64,000 nt of DNA from Apostichopus japonicus (Eukaryota; Echinodermata; Holothuroidea; Aspidochirotida; Stichopodidae): the NCBI RefSeq assembly GCF_037975245.1, contig NC_092575.1:8712001-8776000 (forward strand). Direction: 5' to 3'. Made by a program: the position numbers and the translations under genes. Below the pieces are notes generated by a model that was not told the DNA's origin, did no database searches, and saw only the letters and a program-made list of their open reading frames with translations. Below, one piece after another: positions 50,387 to 62,603 of this stretch (its first letter is position 1; each line of letters starts with the position of its first letter).

Positions 50387-52735
50387 CGGTAACGATAAAT
50401 CGAATGTGCGTTGCCGATAAACCGAATGTGCGGTACATTAAAATAGAATGTGCGGTACCGATAAATCGAATGTGCGTTACCGATCAATCGAATGTGCGAT
50501 TGGTTAATCGAATGTGCCTTACCGATTAATCGAATGTGCGGTACCGATATACTGAATGTGCGGTATCGATCAATCGAATATGCAGTACCGATAAATAGAA
50601 TGTGCGTTGCCGAAAAATCGAATGTGCGATAAATTTAAATAGAATTTGCGATACCGATAAATCGAATGTGCGGTACCGATCAATAGAATATGCGGTACCG
50701 ATAAACCGAATGTGCGTTGCCGATAAATAGAATGTGCGTTACCGATCAATCGAATGTGCATTGATCAATCGAATGTGCGGTACCGATTAATCGAATGTGC
50801 GGTACCGAAAATCAATTGTGCGGTATCGATCAATCGAATGTGCGGTACCGATAAATCGAATGTGCGGTACCGATCAATCGAATGTGCCGTACCGATAAAT
50901 CGAATGTGCGATACCGATAAATCGTATGTGCGGTAAATTTAAATAGAATGTGCGATACCGATCAATCGAATGTGCGGTAACGATAAATCGAATGTGCGGT
51001 ACCGATCAATCGAATGTGCCGTACAGATAAATCGAATGTGCGATACCGATAAATCGAATGTGCGGTAAATTTAAATAGAATGTGCGATACCGATCAATCG
51101 AATGTGCGGTATCGATCAATTGAATATGCGGTACCGATAAATTGAATGTGCGGTACCGATAAATCGAATGTGCGTTACCGATCAATCGAATGTGCATTGA
51201 TCAATCGAATGTGCGGTACCGATTAATCGAATGTGCGGTACCGAAAATCAATTGTGCGGTATCGATCAATCGAATGTGCGGTACCGATCAATCGCATGTG
51301 CCGTACCGATCAATCGAATGTGCGTTACCGATAAATCGAATGTGCAGTAAATTTAAATAGAATATGCGGTACCGATCAATGGAATGTGCGGTACCGATAT
51401 ATCATATATGCGGTACCGATTTCTTGAATGTGCGGTATCGACCAATCGAATGTTCGTTGCCGATAAATAGAAAATGCGGTACAGATCAATCGAATGTGCG
51501 TTACCAATTAATGGATTGTGCTTTACCGATCAATCGATCGTGCGCTACCGATCAATCGAATGTGCGTTGACGATAAATCGAATGTGCGTTACCGATCAAT
51601 CGAATGTGCATTGATCAATCGAATGTGCGGTACCGATTAATCGAATGTGCGGTACCAAAAATTAATTGTGCGGTATCGATCAATGGAATGTGCGGTACCG
51701 ATAAATCGAATATGCGGTACCGATCAATCGAATGTGCCGTACCGATCAGACGAATGTGCGTTACCGATAATTCGAATATGCGGTAAATTTAAATAGAATG
51801 TGCGGTACCGATAAATGGAATGTGCGGTACCGATCAATCGAATATGCGGTACCGATCAATCGAATGTGCGATTGATCAATCGAATGTGCGGTACCGATTA
51901 ATCTAATGTGCGGTACCAATCAATCAAATGTGCGGTTCCAATAAATCGAATGTGCGGTACATTTAAATGGAATGTGCGGTACCGATCAATCGAATGTGCG
52001 ATGAGGATCAATCGAATGTGCGGTACGGTTAAATCGAATGTGCGTAACCGATAAATCAAATACGCGGTACCGATTTATTGAATGTGCGGTATCGATCAAT
52101 CGAATATGCCGTACCGATAATTAGAATGTGCGTTGCCGAAAAATCGAATGTGCGTTACCGATCAATCTAATGTGCGTTTCCGATCAATCGAATGTGCGGT
52201 ACCGATCAATCGAATGTGCGTTGCCGATAAATCGAATGTGCGGTACCGATCAATCAAATGTGCGGTACCGATAAATCGAATATGCGGTACCGATCAGTCG
52301 AATGTGCGGTACCGATTCATCGATTGTTCTCTACCGATAAATCAATTGTTCGGTATCGATTATAGAATGTTCGGTACCGATCAATCGAATGTGCGGTACC
52401 GATCAATCGAATGTGCGTTGCCGATCAATCGAATGTGCGGTACCGATCGATCGAATGTGCGGTACCGATCAATCGAATGTGCGGTACCGATCAATCGAAT
52501 GTACGTTGCCGATTAATTGTATGTGTGGTACCGATCAATCGAATGTGCGGTACCGATCAATCGAATGTGCGGTACCGATCAATCGAATGTGCGTTGCCGA
52601 TCAATCGAATGTGCGGTACCGATAAATCGAATGTGCGTTGCCGATCAATCGGATGTGCGTTGCCGATCAATCGGATGTGCGGTACCGATTAATCGAATGT
52701 GCAGTACCGATCAATCGAATGTGCGGTACCGATGA
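50387..52735 (+). repeat. 5,766-bp offset duplication, copy 1
   Basis: Landmarks such as GCGTCACCG near 50367, GATATACTGAATG (50546) and TACAGATAAATCG (51012) recur 5,766 bases downstream in 56153-58501. The copies differ by rare substitutions, for example AGAAAATGCGG at 51470 against AGAATATGCGG at 57236. Confidence 0.88.
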
Positions 52736-53394
52736 ATAAAATGTGCGGTACCGATCAATCGAATATGCGGTACCGATCAATCGAATGTACGTTGCCGATC
52801 AATCGAATGTGCGATTGATGAATCGAATGTGCGGTACCGATAAATCGAATGTGCGGTACCGATCAATACAATGTGCCGTTCCGATCAATCGAATGTGCGG
52901 TACCGATCAATCGAATGTGCGGTACATTAAAATAGAATGTGCGTTACCGATCAATCGAATGTGCATTGATCAATCGAATGTGCGGTACCGATTAATCGAA
53001 TGTGCGGTACCGAAAATCAATTGTGCGGTATCGATCAATCGAATGTGCGGTACCGATCAATCGAATGTGCCGTACCGATCAATCGAATGTGCGTTACCGA
53101 TAAATCGAATGTGCAGTAAATTTAAATAGAATATGCGGTACCGATAAATGGAATGTGCGGTACCGATAAATCATATATGCGGTACCGATTTATTGAATGT
53201 GCGGTATCGACCAATCGAATGTTCGTTGCCGATAAATAGAATATGCGGTACAGATCAATCGAATGTGCGTTACCAATTAATGGATTGTGCTTTACCGATC
53301 AATCGATCGTGCGCTACCGATCAATCGAATGTGTGGTACCTTTCAATCGAATGTGCGGTACATTAAAATAGAATGTGCGATACCGATAAATCGA
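52543..53394 (+). repeat. 852-bp tandem block, copy 1
   Basis: Near-identical to 53395-54246. Shared markers are GATGAATAAAATG, GATTGATGAATCG, GTGCCGTTCCG and ACCTTTCAATCG. The match extends about 45 bases past the second unit. Confidence 0.9.
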
Positions 53395-54246
53395 ATGTGC
53401 GGTACCGATCAATCGAATGTGCGGTACCGATCAATCGAATGTGCGTTGCCGATCAATCGAATGTGCGGTACCGATAAATCGAATGTGCGTTGCCGATCAA
53501 TCGGATGTGCGTTGCCGATCAATCGGATGTGCGGTACCGATTAATCGAATGTGCAGTACCGATCAATCGAATGTGCGGTACCGATGAATAAAATGTGCGG
53601 TACCGATCAATCGAATATGCGGTACCGATCAATCGAATGTACGTTGCCGATCAATCGAATGTGCGATTGATGAATCGAATGTGCGGTACCGATAAATCGA
53701 ATGTGCGGTACCGATCAATACAATGTGCCGTTCCGATCAATCGAATGTGCGGTACCGATCAATCGAATGTGCGGTACATTAAAATAGAATGTGCGTTACC
53801 GATCAATCGAATGTGCATTGATCAATCGAATGTGCGGTACCGATTAATCGAATGTGCGGTACCGAAAATCAATTGTGCGGTATCGATCAATCGAATGTGC
53901 GGTACCGATCAATCGAATGTGCCGTACCGATCAATCGAATGTGCGTTACCGATAAATCGAATGTGCAGTAAATTTAAATAGAATATGCGGTACCGATAAA
54001 TGGAATGTGCGGTACCGATAAATCATATATGCGGTACCGATTTATTGAATGTGCGGTATCGACCAATCGAATGTTCGTTGCCGATAAATAGAATATGCGG
54101 TACAGATCAATCGAATGTGCGTTACCAATTAATGGATTGTGCTTTACCGATCAATCGATCGTGCGCTACCGATCAATCGAATGTGTGGTACCTTTCAATC
54201 GAATGTGCGGTACATTAAAATAGAATGTGCGATACCGATAAATCGA
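53395..54246 (+). repeat. 852-bp tandem block, copy 2
   Basis: Tandem partner of 52543-53394. Only one unit of this segment is present at the related place near 59366-60050, so duplication or loss happened after the two larger regions separated. Confidence 0.9.
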
Positions 54247-55560
54247 ATGTGCGGTACCGATCAATCGAATGTGCGGTACCGATCAATCGAATGTGCGGTA
54301 ACGATAAATCGAATGTGCGTTGCCGATAAACCGAATGTGCGGTACATTAAAATAGAATGTGCGGTACCGATAAATCGAATGTGCGTTACCGATCAATCGA
54401 ATGTGCGATGGGTTAATCGAATGTGCCTTACCGATTAATCGAATGTGCGGTACCGATATACTGAATGTGCGGTATCGATCAATCGAATATGCAGTACCGA
54501 TAAATCGAATGTGCGTTGCCGAAAAATCGAATGTGCGATAAATTTAAATAGAATTTGCGATACCGATAAATCGAATGTGCGGTACCGATCAATAGAATAT
54601 GCGGTACCGATAAACCGAATGTGCGTTGCCGATAAATCGAATGTGCGTAACCGATCAATCGAATGTGCATTGATCAATCGAATGTGCGGTACCGATTAAT
54701 CGAATGTGCGGTACCGAAAATCAATTGTGCGGTATCGATCAATCGAATGTGCGGTACCGATAAATCGAATGTGCGGTACCGAGCAATCGAATGTGCGGTA
54801 ACGATCAATCGAATGTGCGGTACCGATCAATTGAATGTACGTTGCCGATCAATCGAATGTGCGATACCGATAAATCGAATGTGCGTTACCGATCAATCAA
54901 ATGAGCGGTTCCAATAAATCGAATGTGCGGTACATTTAAATAGAATGTGCGGTACCGATAAATCGAATGTGCGATAAATTTAAATAAAATGTGCGGTACC
55001 GATAAATGAAATGTGCGGTACCGATCAATCGAATATGCGGTACCGATAAATCGAAAGTGCGGTACCGATAAATCATATACACGGTACCGATTTATTGAAT
55101 GTGCGGTACCGATAAATCGAATGTGCGTTGCCGATAAATCGAATGTGCGTTACCGATCAACGAATGTTCGGTACCGATCAATGGAATGTGTGGTACCGAT
55201 AAATCGAATGTGCGTTACCGATTCATCGATTGTTCTCTACCGATAAATCAATTGTTCGGTATCGATCAATCGAATGTGCGGTACCGATCAATCGAATGTG
55301 CGGTACCGATAAATCGAAGGTGCGGTACCGATCAATCGAATGTGCGTTGCCGATCGATCGAATGTGCGGTACCGATTAATCGAATGTTCGATACCGATCA
55401 ATCGAATGTGCGGTACCGATCGATCGAATGTACGGTACCGATCAATCGAATGTGCGGTACCGATCAATCGAATGTACGTTGCCGATTTATTGTATATGCG
55501 GTACCGATCAATCGAATGTGCGGTACCGATCAATCGAATGTGCGTTGCCGATAAATCGAA
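54247..55560 (+). repeat. 5,771-bp offset duplication, copy 1
   Basis: Matches 60018 onward at offset 5,771. It includes GATGGGTTAATCG (54407 and 60178), GATATACTGAATG, CGAGCAATCG and ATATACACGG. One substitution seen is AAATCG at 54503 against AAATAG at 60274. The match breaks near 61190, where the downstream copy has lost monomers containing GATCGATCG. Confidence 0.85.
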
Positions 55561-56806
55561 CATGCGGTACAGATCAATCGAATGTGCGTTACAAATTAAT
55601 GGATTGTGCTTTACCGATCAGTCGATCGTACGCTACCGATCAATTGAATGTGTGGTACCTATCAATCGAATGTGCGGTACATTATAATAGAATGTGCGAT
55701 ACCGATAAATCGAATGTGCGGTACCAATCAATCGAATGTACGGTACCGATAAATCGAATGTGCGTTGCCGATAAATCGAATGTGCGTTACCGATCAATCG
55801 AATGTGCATTGATCAATCGAATGTGCGTTGCAGATTAATCGAATGTGCGGTACCGAAAATCAATTGTGCGGTATCTATCAATCGAATGTGCGGTACCGAT
55901 AAATGGAATGTGCGGTACCGATCAATCGAATATGCGGTACCGATCAATCGAATGTGCGATTGATCAATCGAATGTGCGGTACCGATAAATCGAATGTGCG
56001 GTACCGATCAATCGAATGTTCCGTACCGATAAATCGAATATGCGTCACCGATAAATCGAATGTGCGGTAAATTTAAATAGAACGTGCGGTACCGATAAAT
56101 AGAATGTGCGGTACCGATCAATCGAATATGCGGTACCGATAAATCGAATGTGCGGTAACGATAAATCGAATGTGCGTTGCCGATAAACCGAATGTGCGGT
56201 ACATTAAAATAGAATGTGCGGTACCGATAAATCGAATGTGCGTTACCGATCAATCGAATGTGCGATTGGTTAATCGAATGTGCCTTACCGATTAATCGAA
56301 TGTGCGGTACCGATATACTGAATGTGCGGTATCGATCAATCGAATATGCAGTACCGATAAATAGAATGTGCGTTGCCGAAAAATCGAATGTGCGATAAAT
56401 TTAAATAGAATTTGCGATACCGATAAATCGAATGTGCGGTACCGATCAATAGAATATGCGGTACCGATAAACCGAATGTGCGTTGCCGATAAATAGAATG
56501 TGCGTTACCGATCAATCGAATGTGCATTGATCAATCGAATGTGCGGTACCGATTAATCGAATGTGCGGTACCGAAAATCAATTGTGCGGTATCGATCAAT
56601 CGAATGTGCGGTACCGATAAATCGAATGTGCGGTACCGATCAATCGAATGTGCCGTACCGATAAATCGAATGTGCGATACCGATAAATCGTATGTGCGGT
56701 AAATTTAAATAGAATGTGCGATACCGATCAATCGAATGTGCGGTAACGATAAATCGAATGTGCGGTACCGATCAATCGAATGTGCCGTACAGATAAATCG
56801 AATGTG
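55258..56806 (+). repeat. 7,194-bp offset duplication, copy 1
   Basis: Matches 62452-64000 at offset 7,194, to the end of the window. One difference seen is AATGTGCGGTACC at 56537 against AATGTGCAGTACC at 63731. The second copy is cut by the window edge, so its true length is unknown. Confidence 0.88.
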
Positions 56807-58501
56807 CGATACCGATAAATCGAATGTGCGGTAAATTTAAATAGAATGTGCGATACCGATCAATCGAATGTGCGGTATCGATCAATTGAATATGCGGTAC
56901 CGATAAATTGAATGTGCGGTACCGATAAATCGAATGTGCGTTACCGATCAATCGAATGTGCATTGATCAATCGAATGTGCGGTACCGATTAATCGAATGT
57001 GCGGTACCGAAAATCAATTGTGCGGTATCGATCAATCGAATGTGCGGTACCGATCAATCGCATGTGCCGTACCGATCAATCGAATGTGCGTTACCGATAA
57101 ATCGAATGTGCAGTAAATTTAAATAGAATATGCGGTACCGATCAATGGAATGTGCGGTACCGATATATCATATATGCGGTACCGATTTCTTGAATGTGCG
57201 GTATCGACCAATCGAATGTTCGTTGCCGATAAATAGAATATGCGGTACAGATCAATCGAATGTGCGTTACCAATTAATGGATTGTGCTTTACCGATCAAT
57301 CGATCGTGCGCTACCGATCAATCGAATGTGCGTTGACGATAAATCGAATGTGCGTTACCGATCAATCGAATGTGCATTGATCAATCGAATGTGCGGTACC
57401 GATTAATCGAATGTGCGGTACCAAAAATTAATTGTGCGGTATCGATCAATGGAATGTGCGGTACCGATAAATCGAATATGCGGTACCGATCAATCGAATG
57501 TGCCGTACCGATCAGACGAATGTGCGTTACCGATAATTCGAATATGCGGTAAATTTAAATAGAATGTGCGGTACCGATAAATGGAATGTGCGGTACCGAT
57601 CAATCGAATATGCGGTACCGATCAATCGAATGTGCGATTGATCAATCGAATGTGCGGTACCGATTAATCTAATGTGCGGTACCAATCAATCAAATGTGCG
57701 GTTCCAATAAATCGAATGTGCGGTACATTTAAATGGAATGTGCGGTACCGATCAATCGAATGTGCGATGAGGATCAATCGAATGTGCGGTACGGTTAAAT
57801 CGAATGTGCGTAACCGATAAATCAAATACGCGGTACCGATTTATTGAATGTGCGGTATCGATCAATCGAATATGCCGTACCGATAATTAGAATGTGCGTT
57901 GCCGAAAAATCGAATGTGCGTTACCGATCAATCTAATGTGCGTTTCCGATCAATCGAATGTGCGGTACCGATCAATCGAATGTGCGTTGCCGATAAATCG
58001 AATGTGCGGTACCGATCAATCAAATGTGCGGTACCGATAAATCGAATATGCGGTACCGATCAGTCGAATGTGCGGTACCGATTCATCGATTGTTCTCTAC
58101 CGATAAATCAATTGTTCGGTATCGATTATAGAATGTTCGGTACCGATCAATCGAATGTGCGGTACCGATCAATCGAATGTGCGTTGCCGATCAATCGAAT
58201 GTGCGGTACCGATCGATCGAATGTGCGGTACCGATCAATCGAATGTGCGGTACCGATCAATCGAATGTACGTTGCCGATTAATTGTATGTGTGGTACCGA
58301 TCAATCGAATGTGCGGTACCGATCAATCGAATGTGCGGTACCGATCAATCGAATGTGCGTTGCCGATCAATCGAATGTGCGGTACCGATAAATCGAATGT
58401 GCGTTGCCGATCAATCGGATGTGCGTTGCCGATCAATCGGATGTGCGGTACCGATTAATCGAATGTGCAGTACCGATCAATCGAATGTGCGGTACCGATG
58501 A
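56153..58501 (+). repeat. 5,766-bp offset duplication, copy 2
   Basis: Partner of 50387-52735. Its 3' end is itself tandemly repeated at an offset of 857. Confidence 0.88.
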
Positions 58502-58727
58502 ATAAAATGTGCGGTACCGATCAATCGAATGTGCGGTACCGATCAATCGAATGTGCGTTGCCGATCAATCGAATGTGCGGTACCGATAAATCGAATGTGC
58601 GTTGCCGATCAATCGGATGTGCGTTGCCGATCAATCGGATGTGCGGTACCGATTAATCGAATGTGCAGTACCGATCAATCGAATGTGCGGTACCGATGAA
58701 TAAAATGTGCGGTACCGATCAATCGAA
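57871..58727 (+). repeat. 857-bp tandem block, copy 1
   Basis: Starts at TATGCCGTACCGATAATTAG, which recurs at 58728. Includes the GTGTGGTACC and GATCAATCGGATG variants, the latter twice per unit. About 150 bases at its end (58530-58700) repeat the preceding GATCAATCGGATG segment again. Confidence 0.88.
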
Positions 58728-59377
58728 TATGCCGTACCGATAATTAGAATGTGCGTTGCCGAAAAATCGAATGTGCGTTACCGATCAATCTAATGTGCGT
58801 TTCCGATCAATCGAATGTGCGGTACCGATCAATCGAATGTGCGTTGCCGATAAATCGAATGTGCGGTACCGATCAATCAAATGTGCGGTACCGATAAATC
58901 GAATATGCGGTACCGATCAGTCGAATGTGCGGTACCGATTCATCGATTGTTCTCTACCGATAAATCAATTGTTCGGTATCGATTATAGAATGTTCGGTAC
59001 CGATCAATCGAATGTGCGGTACCGATCAATCGAATGTGCGTTGCCGATCAATCGAATGTGCGGTACCGATCGATCGAATGTGCGGTACCGATCAATCGAA
59101 TGTGCGGTACCGATCAATCGAATGTACGTTGCCGATTAATTGTATGTGTGGTACCGATCAATCGAATGTGCGGTACCGATCAATCGAATGTGCGGTACCG
59201 ATCAATCGAATGTGCGTTGCCGATCAATCGAATGTGCGGTACCGATAAATCGAATGTGCGTTGCCGATCAATCGGATGTGCGTTGCCGATCAATCGGATG
59301 TGCGGTACCGATTAATCGAATGTGCAGTACCGATCAATCGAATGTGCGGTACCGATGAATAAAATGTGCGGTACCGA
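58728..59377 (+). repeat. 857-bp tandem block, copy 2 (partial)
   Basis: Tandem partner of 57871-58727, near-identical up to about 59377. The order then switches to that of 52755 onward. Confidence 0.87.
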
Positions 59378-60061
59378 TCAATCGAATATGCGGTACCGAT
59401 CAATCGAATGTACGTTGCCGATCAATCGAATGTGCGATTGATGAATCGAATGTGCGGTACCGATAAATCGAATGTGCGGTACCGATCAATACAATGTGCC
59501 GTTCCGATCAATCGAATGTGCGGTACCGATCAATCGAATGTGCGGTACATTAAAATAGAATGTGCGTTACCGATCAATCGAATGTGCATTGATCAATCGA
59601 ATGTGCGGTACCGATTAATCGAATGTGCGGTACCGAAAATCAATTGTGCGGTATCGATCAATCGAATGTGCGGTACCGATCAATCGAATGTGCCGTACCG
59701 ATCAATCGAATGTGCGTTACCGATAAATCGAATGTGCAGTAAATTTAAATAGAATATGCGGTACCGATAAATGGAATGTGCGGTACCGATAAATCATATA
59801 TGCGGTACCGATTTATTGAATGTGCGGTATCGACCAATCGAATGTTCGTTGCCGATAAATAGAATATGCGGTACAGATCAATCGAATGTGCGTTACCAAT
59901 TAATGGATTGTGCTTTACCGATCAATCGATCGTGCGCTACCGATCAATCGAATGTGTGGTACCTTTCAATCGAATGTGCGGTACATTAAAATAGAATGTG
60001 CGATACCGATAAATCGAATGTGCGGTACCGATCAATCGAATGTGCGGTACCGATCAATCGA

Positions 60062-61180
60062 ATGTGCGGTAACGATAAATCGAATGTGCGTTGCCGATAA
60101 ACCGAATGTGCGGTACATTAAAATAGAATGTGCGGTACCGATAAATCGAATGTGCGTTACCGATCAATCGAATGTGCGATGGGTTAATCGAATGTGCCTT
60201 ACCGATTAATCGAATGTGCGGTACCGATATACTGAATGTGCGGTATCGATCAATCGAATATGCAGTACCGATAAATAGAATGTGCGTTGCCGAAAAATCG
60301 AATGTGCGATAAATTTAAATAGAATTTGCGATACCGATAAATCGAATGTGCGGTACCGATCAATAGAATATGCGGTACCGATAAACCGAATGTGCGTTGC
60401 CGATAAATCGAATGTGCGTAACCGATCAATCGAATGTGCATTGATCAATCGAATGTGCGGTACCGATTAATCGAATGTGCGGTACCGAAAATCAATTGTG
60501 CGGTATCGATCAATCGAATGTGCGGTACCGATAAATCGAATGTGCGGTACCGAGCAATCGAATGTGCGGTAACGATCAATCGAATGTGCGGTACCGATCA
60601 ATTGAATGTACGTTGCCGATCAATCGAATGTGCGATACCGATAAATCGAATGTGCGTTACCGATCAATCAAATGAGCGGTTCCAATAAATCGAATGTGCG
60701 GTACATTTAAATAGAATGTGCGGTACCGATAAATCGAATGTGCGATAAATTTAAATAAAATGTGCGGTACCGATAAATGAAATGTGCGGTACCGATCAAT
60801 CGAATATGCGGTACCGATAAATCGAAAGTGCGGTACCGATAAATCATATACACGGTACCGATTTATTGAATGTGCGGTACCGATAAATCGAATGTGCGTT
60901 GCCGATAAATCGAATGTGCGTTACCGATCAACGAATGTTCGGTACCGATCAATGGAATGTGTGGTACCGATAAATCGAATGTGCGTTACCGATTCATCGA
61001 TTGTTCTCTACCGATAAATCAATTGTTCGGTATCGATCAATCGAATGTGCGGTACCGATCAATCGAATGTGCGGTACCGATAAATCGAAGGTGCGGTACC
61101 GATCAATCGAATGTGCGTTGCCGATCGATCGAATGTGCGGTACCGATTAATCGAATGTTCGATACCGATCAATCGAATGT
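60062..61180 (+). repeat. 1,423-bp offset duplication, copy 1
   Basis: Recurs at 61485-62603 at constant offset 1,423 (GCGGTAACGATAAATCG at 60066 and 61489; CGAGCAATCG at 60551 and 61974). A few substitutions separate the copies, such as AATGTGCGG against AATGAGCGG near 61987. Confidence 0.87.
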
Positions 61181-61484
61181 GCGGTACCGATCAATCGAAT
61201 GTACGTTGCCGATTTATTGTATATGCGGTACCGATCAATCGAATGTGCGGTACCGATCAATCGAATGTGCGTTGCCGATAAATCGAACATGCGGTACAGA
61301 TCAATCGAATGTGCGTTACAAATTAATGGATTGTGCTTTACCGATCAGTCGATCGTACGCTACCGATCAATTGAATGTGTGGTACCTATCAATCGAATGT
61401 GCGGTACATTATAATAGAATGTGCGATACCGATAAATCGAATGTGCGGTACCAATCAATCGAATGTGCGGTACCGATAAATCGA

Positions 61485-62603
61485 ATGTGCGGTAACGATA
61501 AATCGAATGTGCGTTGCCGATAAACCGAATGTGCGGTACATTAAAATAGAATGTGCGGTACCGATAAATCGAATGTGCGTTACCGATCAATCGAATGTGC
61601 GATGGGTTAATCGAATGTGCCTTACCGATTAATCGAATGTGCGGTACCGATATACTGAATGTGCGGTATCGATCAATCGAATATGCAGTACCGATAAATA
61701 GAATGTGCGTTGCCGAAAAATCGAATGTGCGATAAATTTAAATAGAATTTGCGATACCGATAAATCGAATGTGCGGTACCGATCAATAGAATATGCGGTA
61801 CCGATAAACCGAATGTGCGTTGCCGATAAATCGAATGTGCGTAACCGATCAATCGAATGTGCATTGATCAATCGAATGTGCAGTACCGATTAATCGAATG
61901 TGCGGTACCGAAAATCAATTGTGCGGTATCGATCAATCGAATGTGCGGTACCGATAAATCGAATGTGCGGTACCGAGCAATCGAATGAGCGGTAACGATA
62001 AATCGAATGTGCGGTACCGATCAATTGAATGTACGTTGCCGATCAATCGAATGTGCGATACCGATAAATCGAATGTGCGTTACCGATCAATCAAATGAGC
62101 GGTTCCAATAAATCGAATGTGCGGTACATTTAAATAGAATGTGCGGTACCGATAAATCGAATGTGCGATAAATTTAAATAAAATGTGCGGTACCGATAAA
62201 TGAAATGTGCGGTACCGATCAATCGAATATGCGGTACCGATAAATCGAAAGTGCGGTACCAATAAATCATATACACGGTACCGATTTATTGAATGTGCGG
62301 TACCGATAAATCGAATGTGCGTTGCCGATAAATCGAATGTGCGTTACCGATCAACGAATGTTCGGTACCGATCAATGGAATGTGTGGTACCGATAAATCG
62401 AATGTGCGTTACCGATTCATCGATTGTTCTCTACCGATAAATCAATTGTTCGGTATCGATCAATCGAATGTGCGGTACCGATCAATCGAATGTGCGGTAC
62501 CGATAAATCGAAGGTGCGGTACCGATCAATCGAATGTGCGTTGCCGATCGATCGAATGTGCGGTACCGATTAATCGAATGTTCGATACCGATCAATCGAA
62601 TGT
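61485..62603 (+). repeat. 1,423-bp offset duplication, copy 2
   Basis: Partner of 60062-61180. The sequence then continues as the block matching 55258 onward. Confidence 0.87.
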
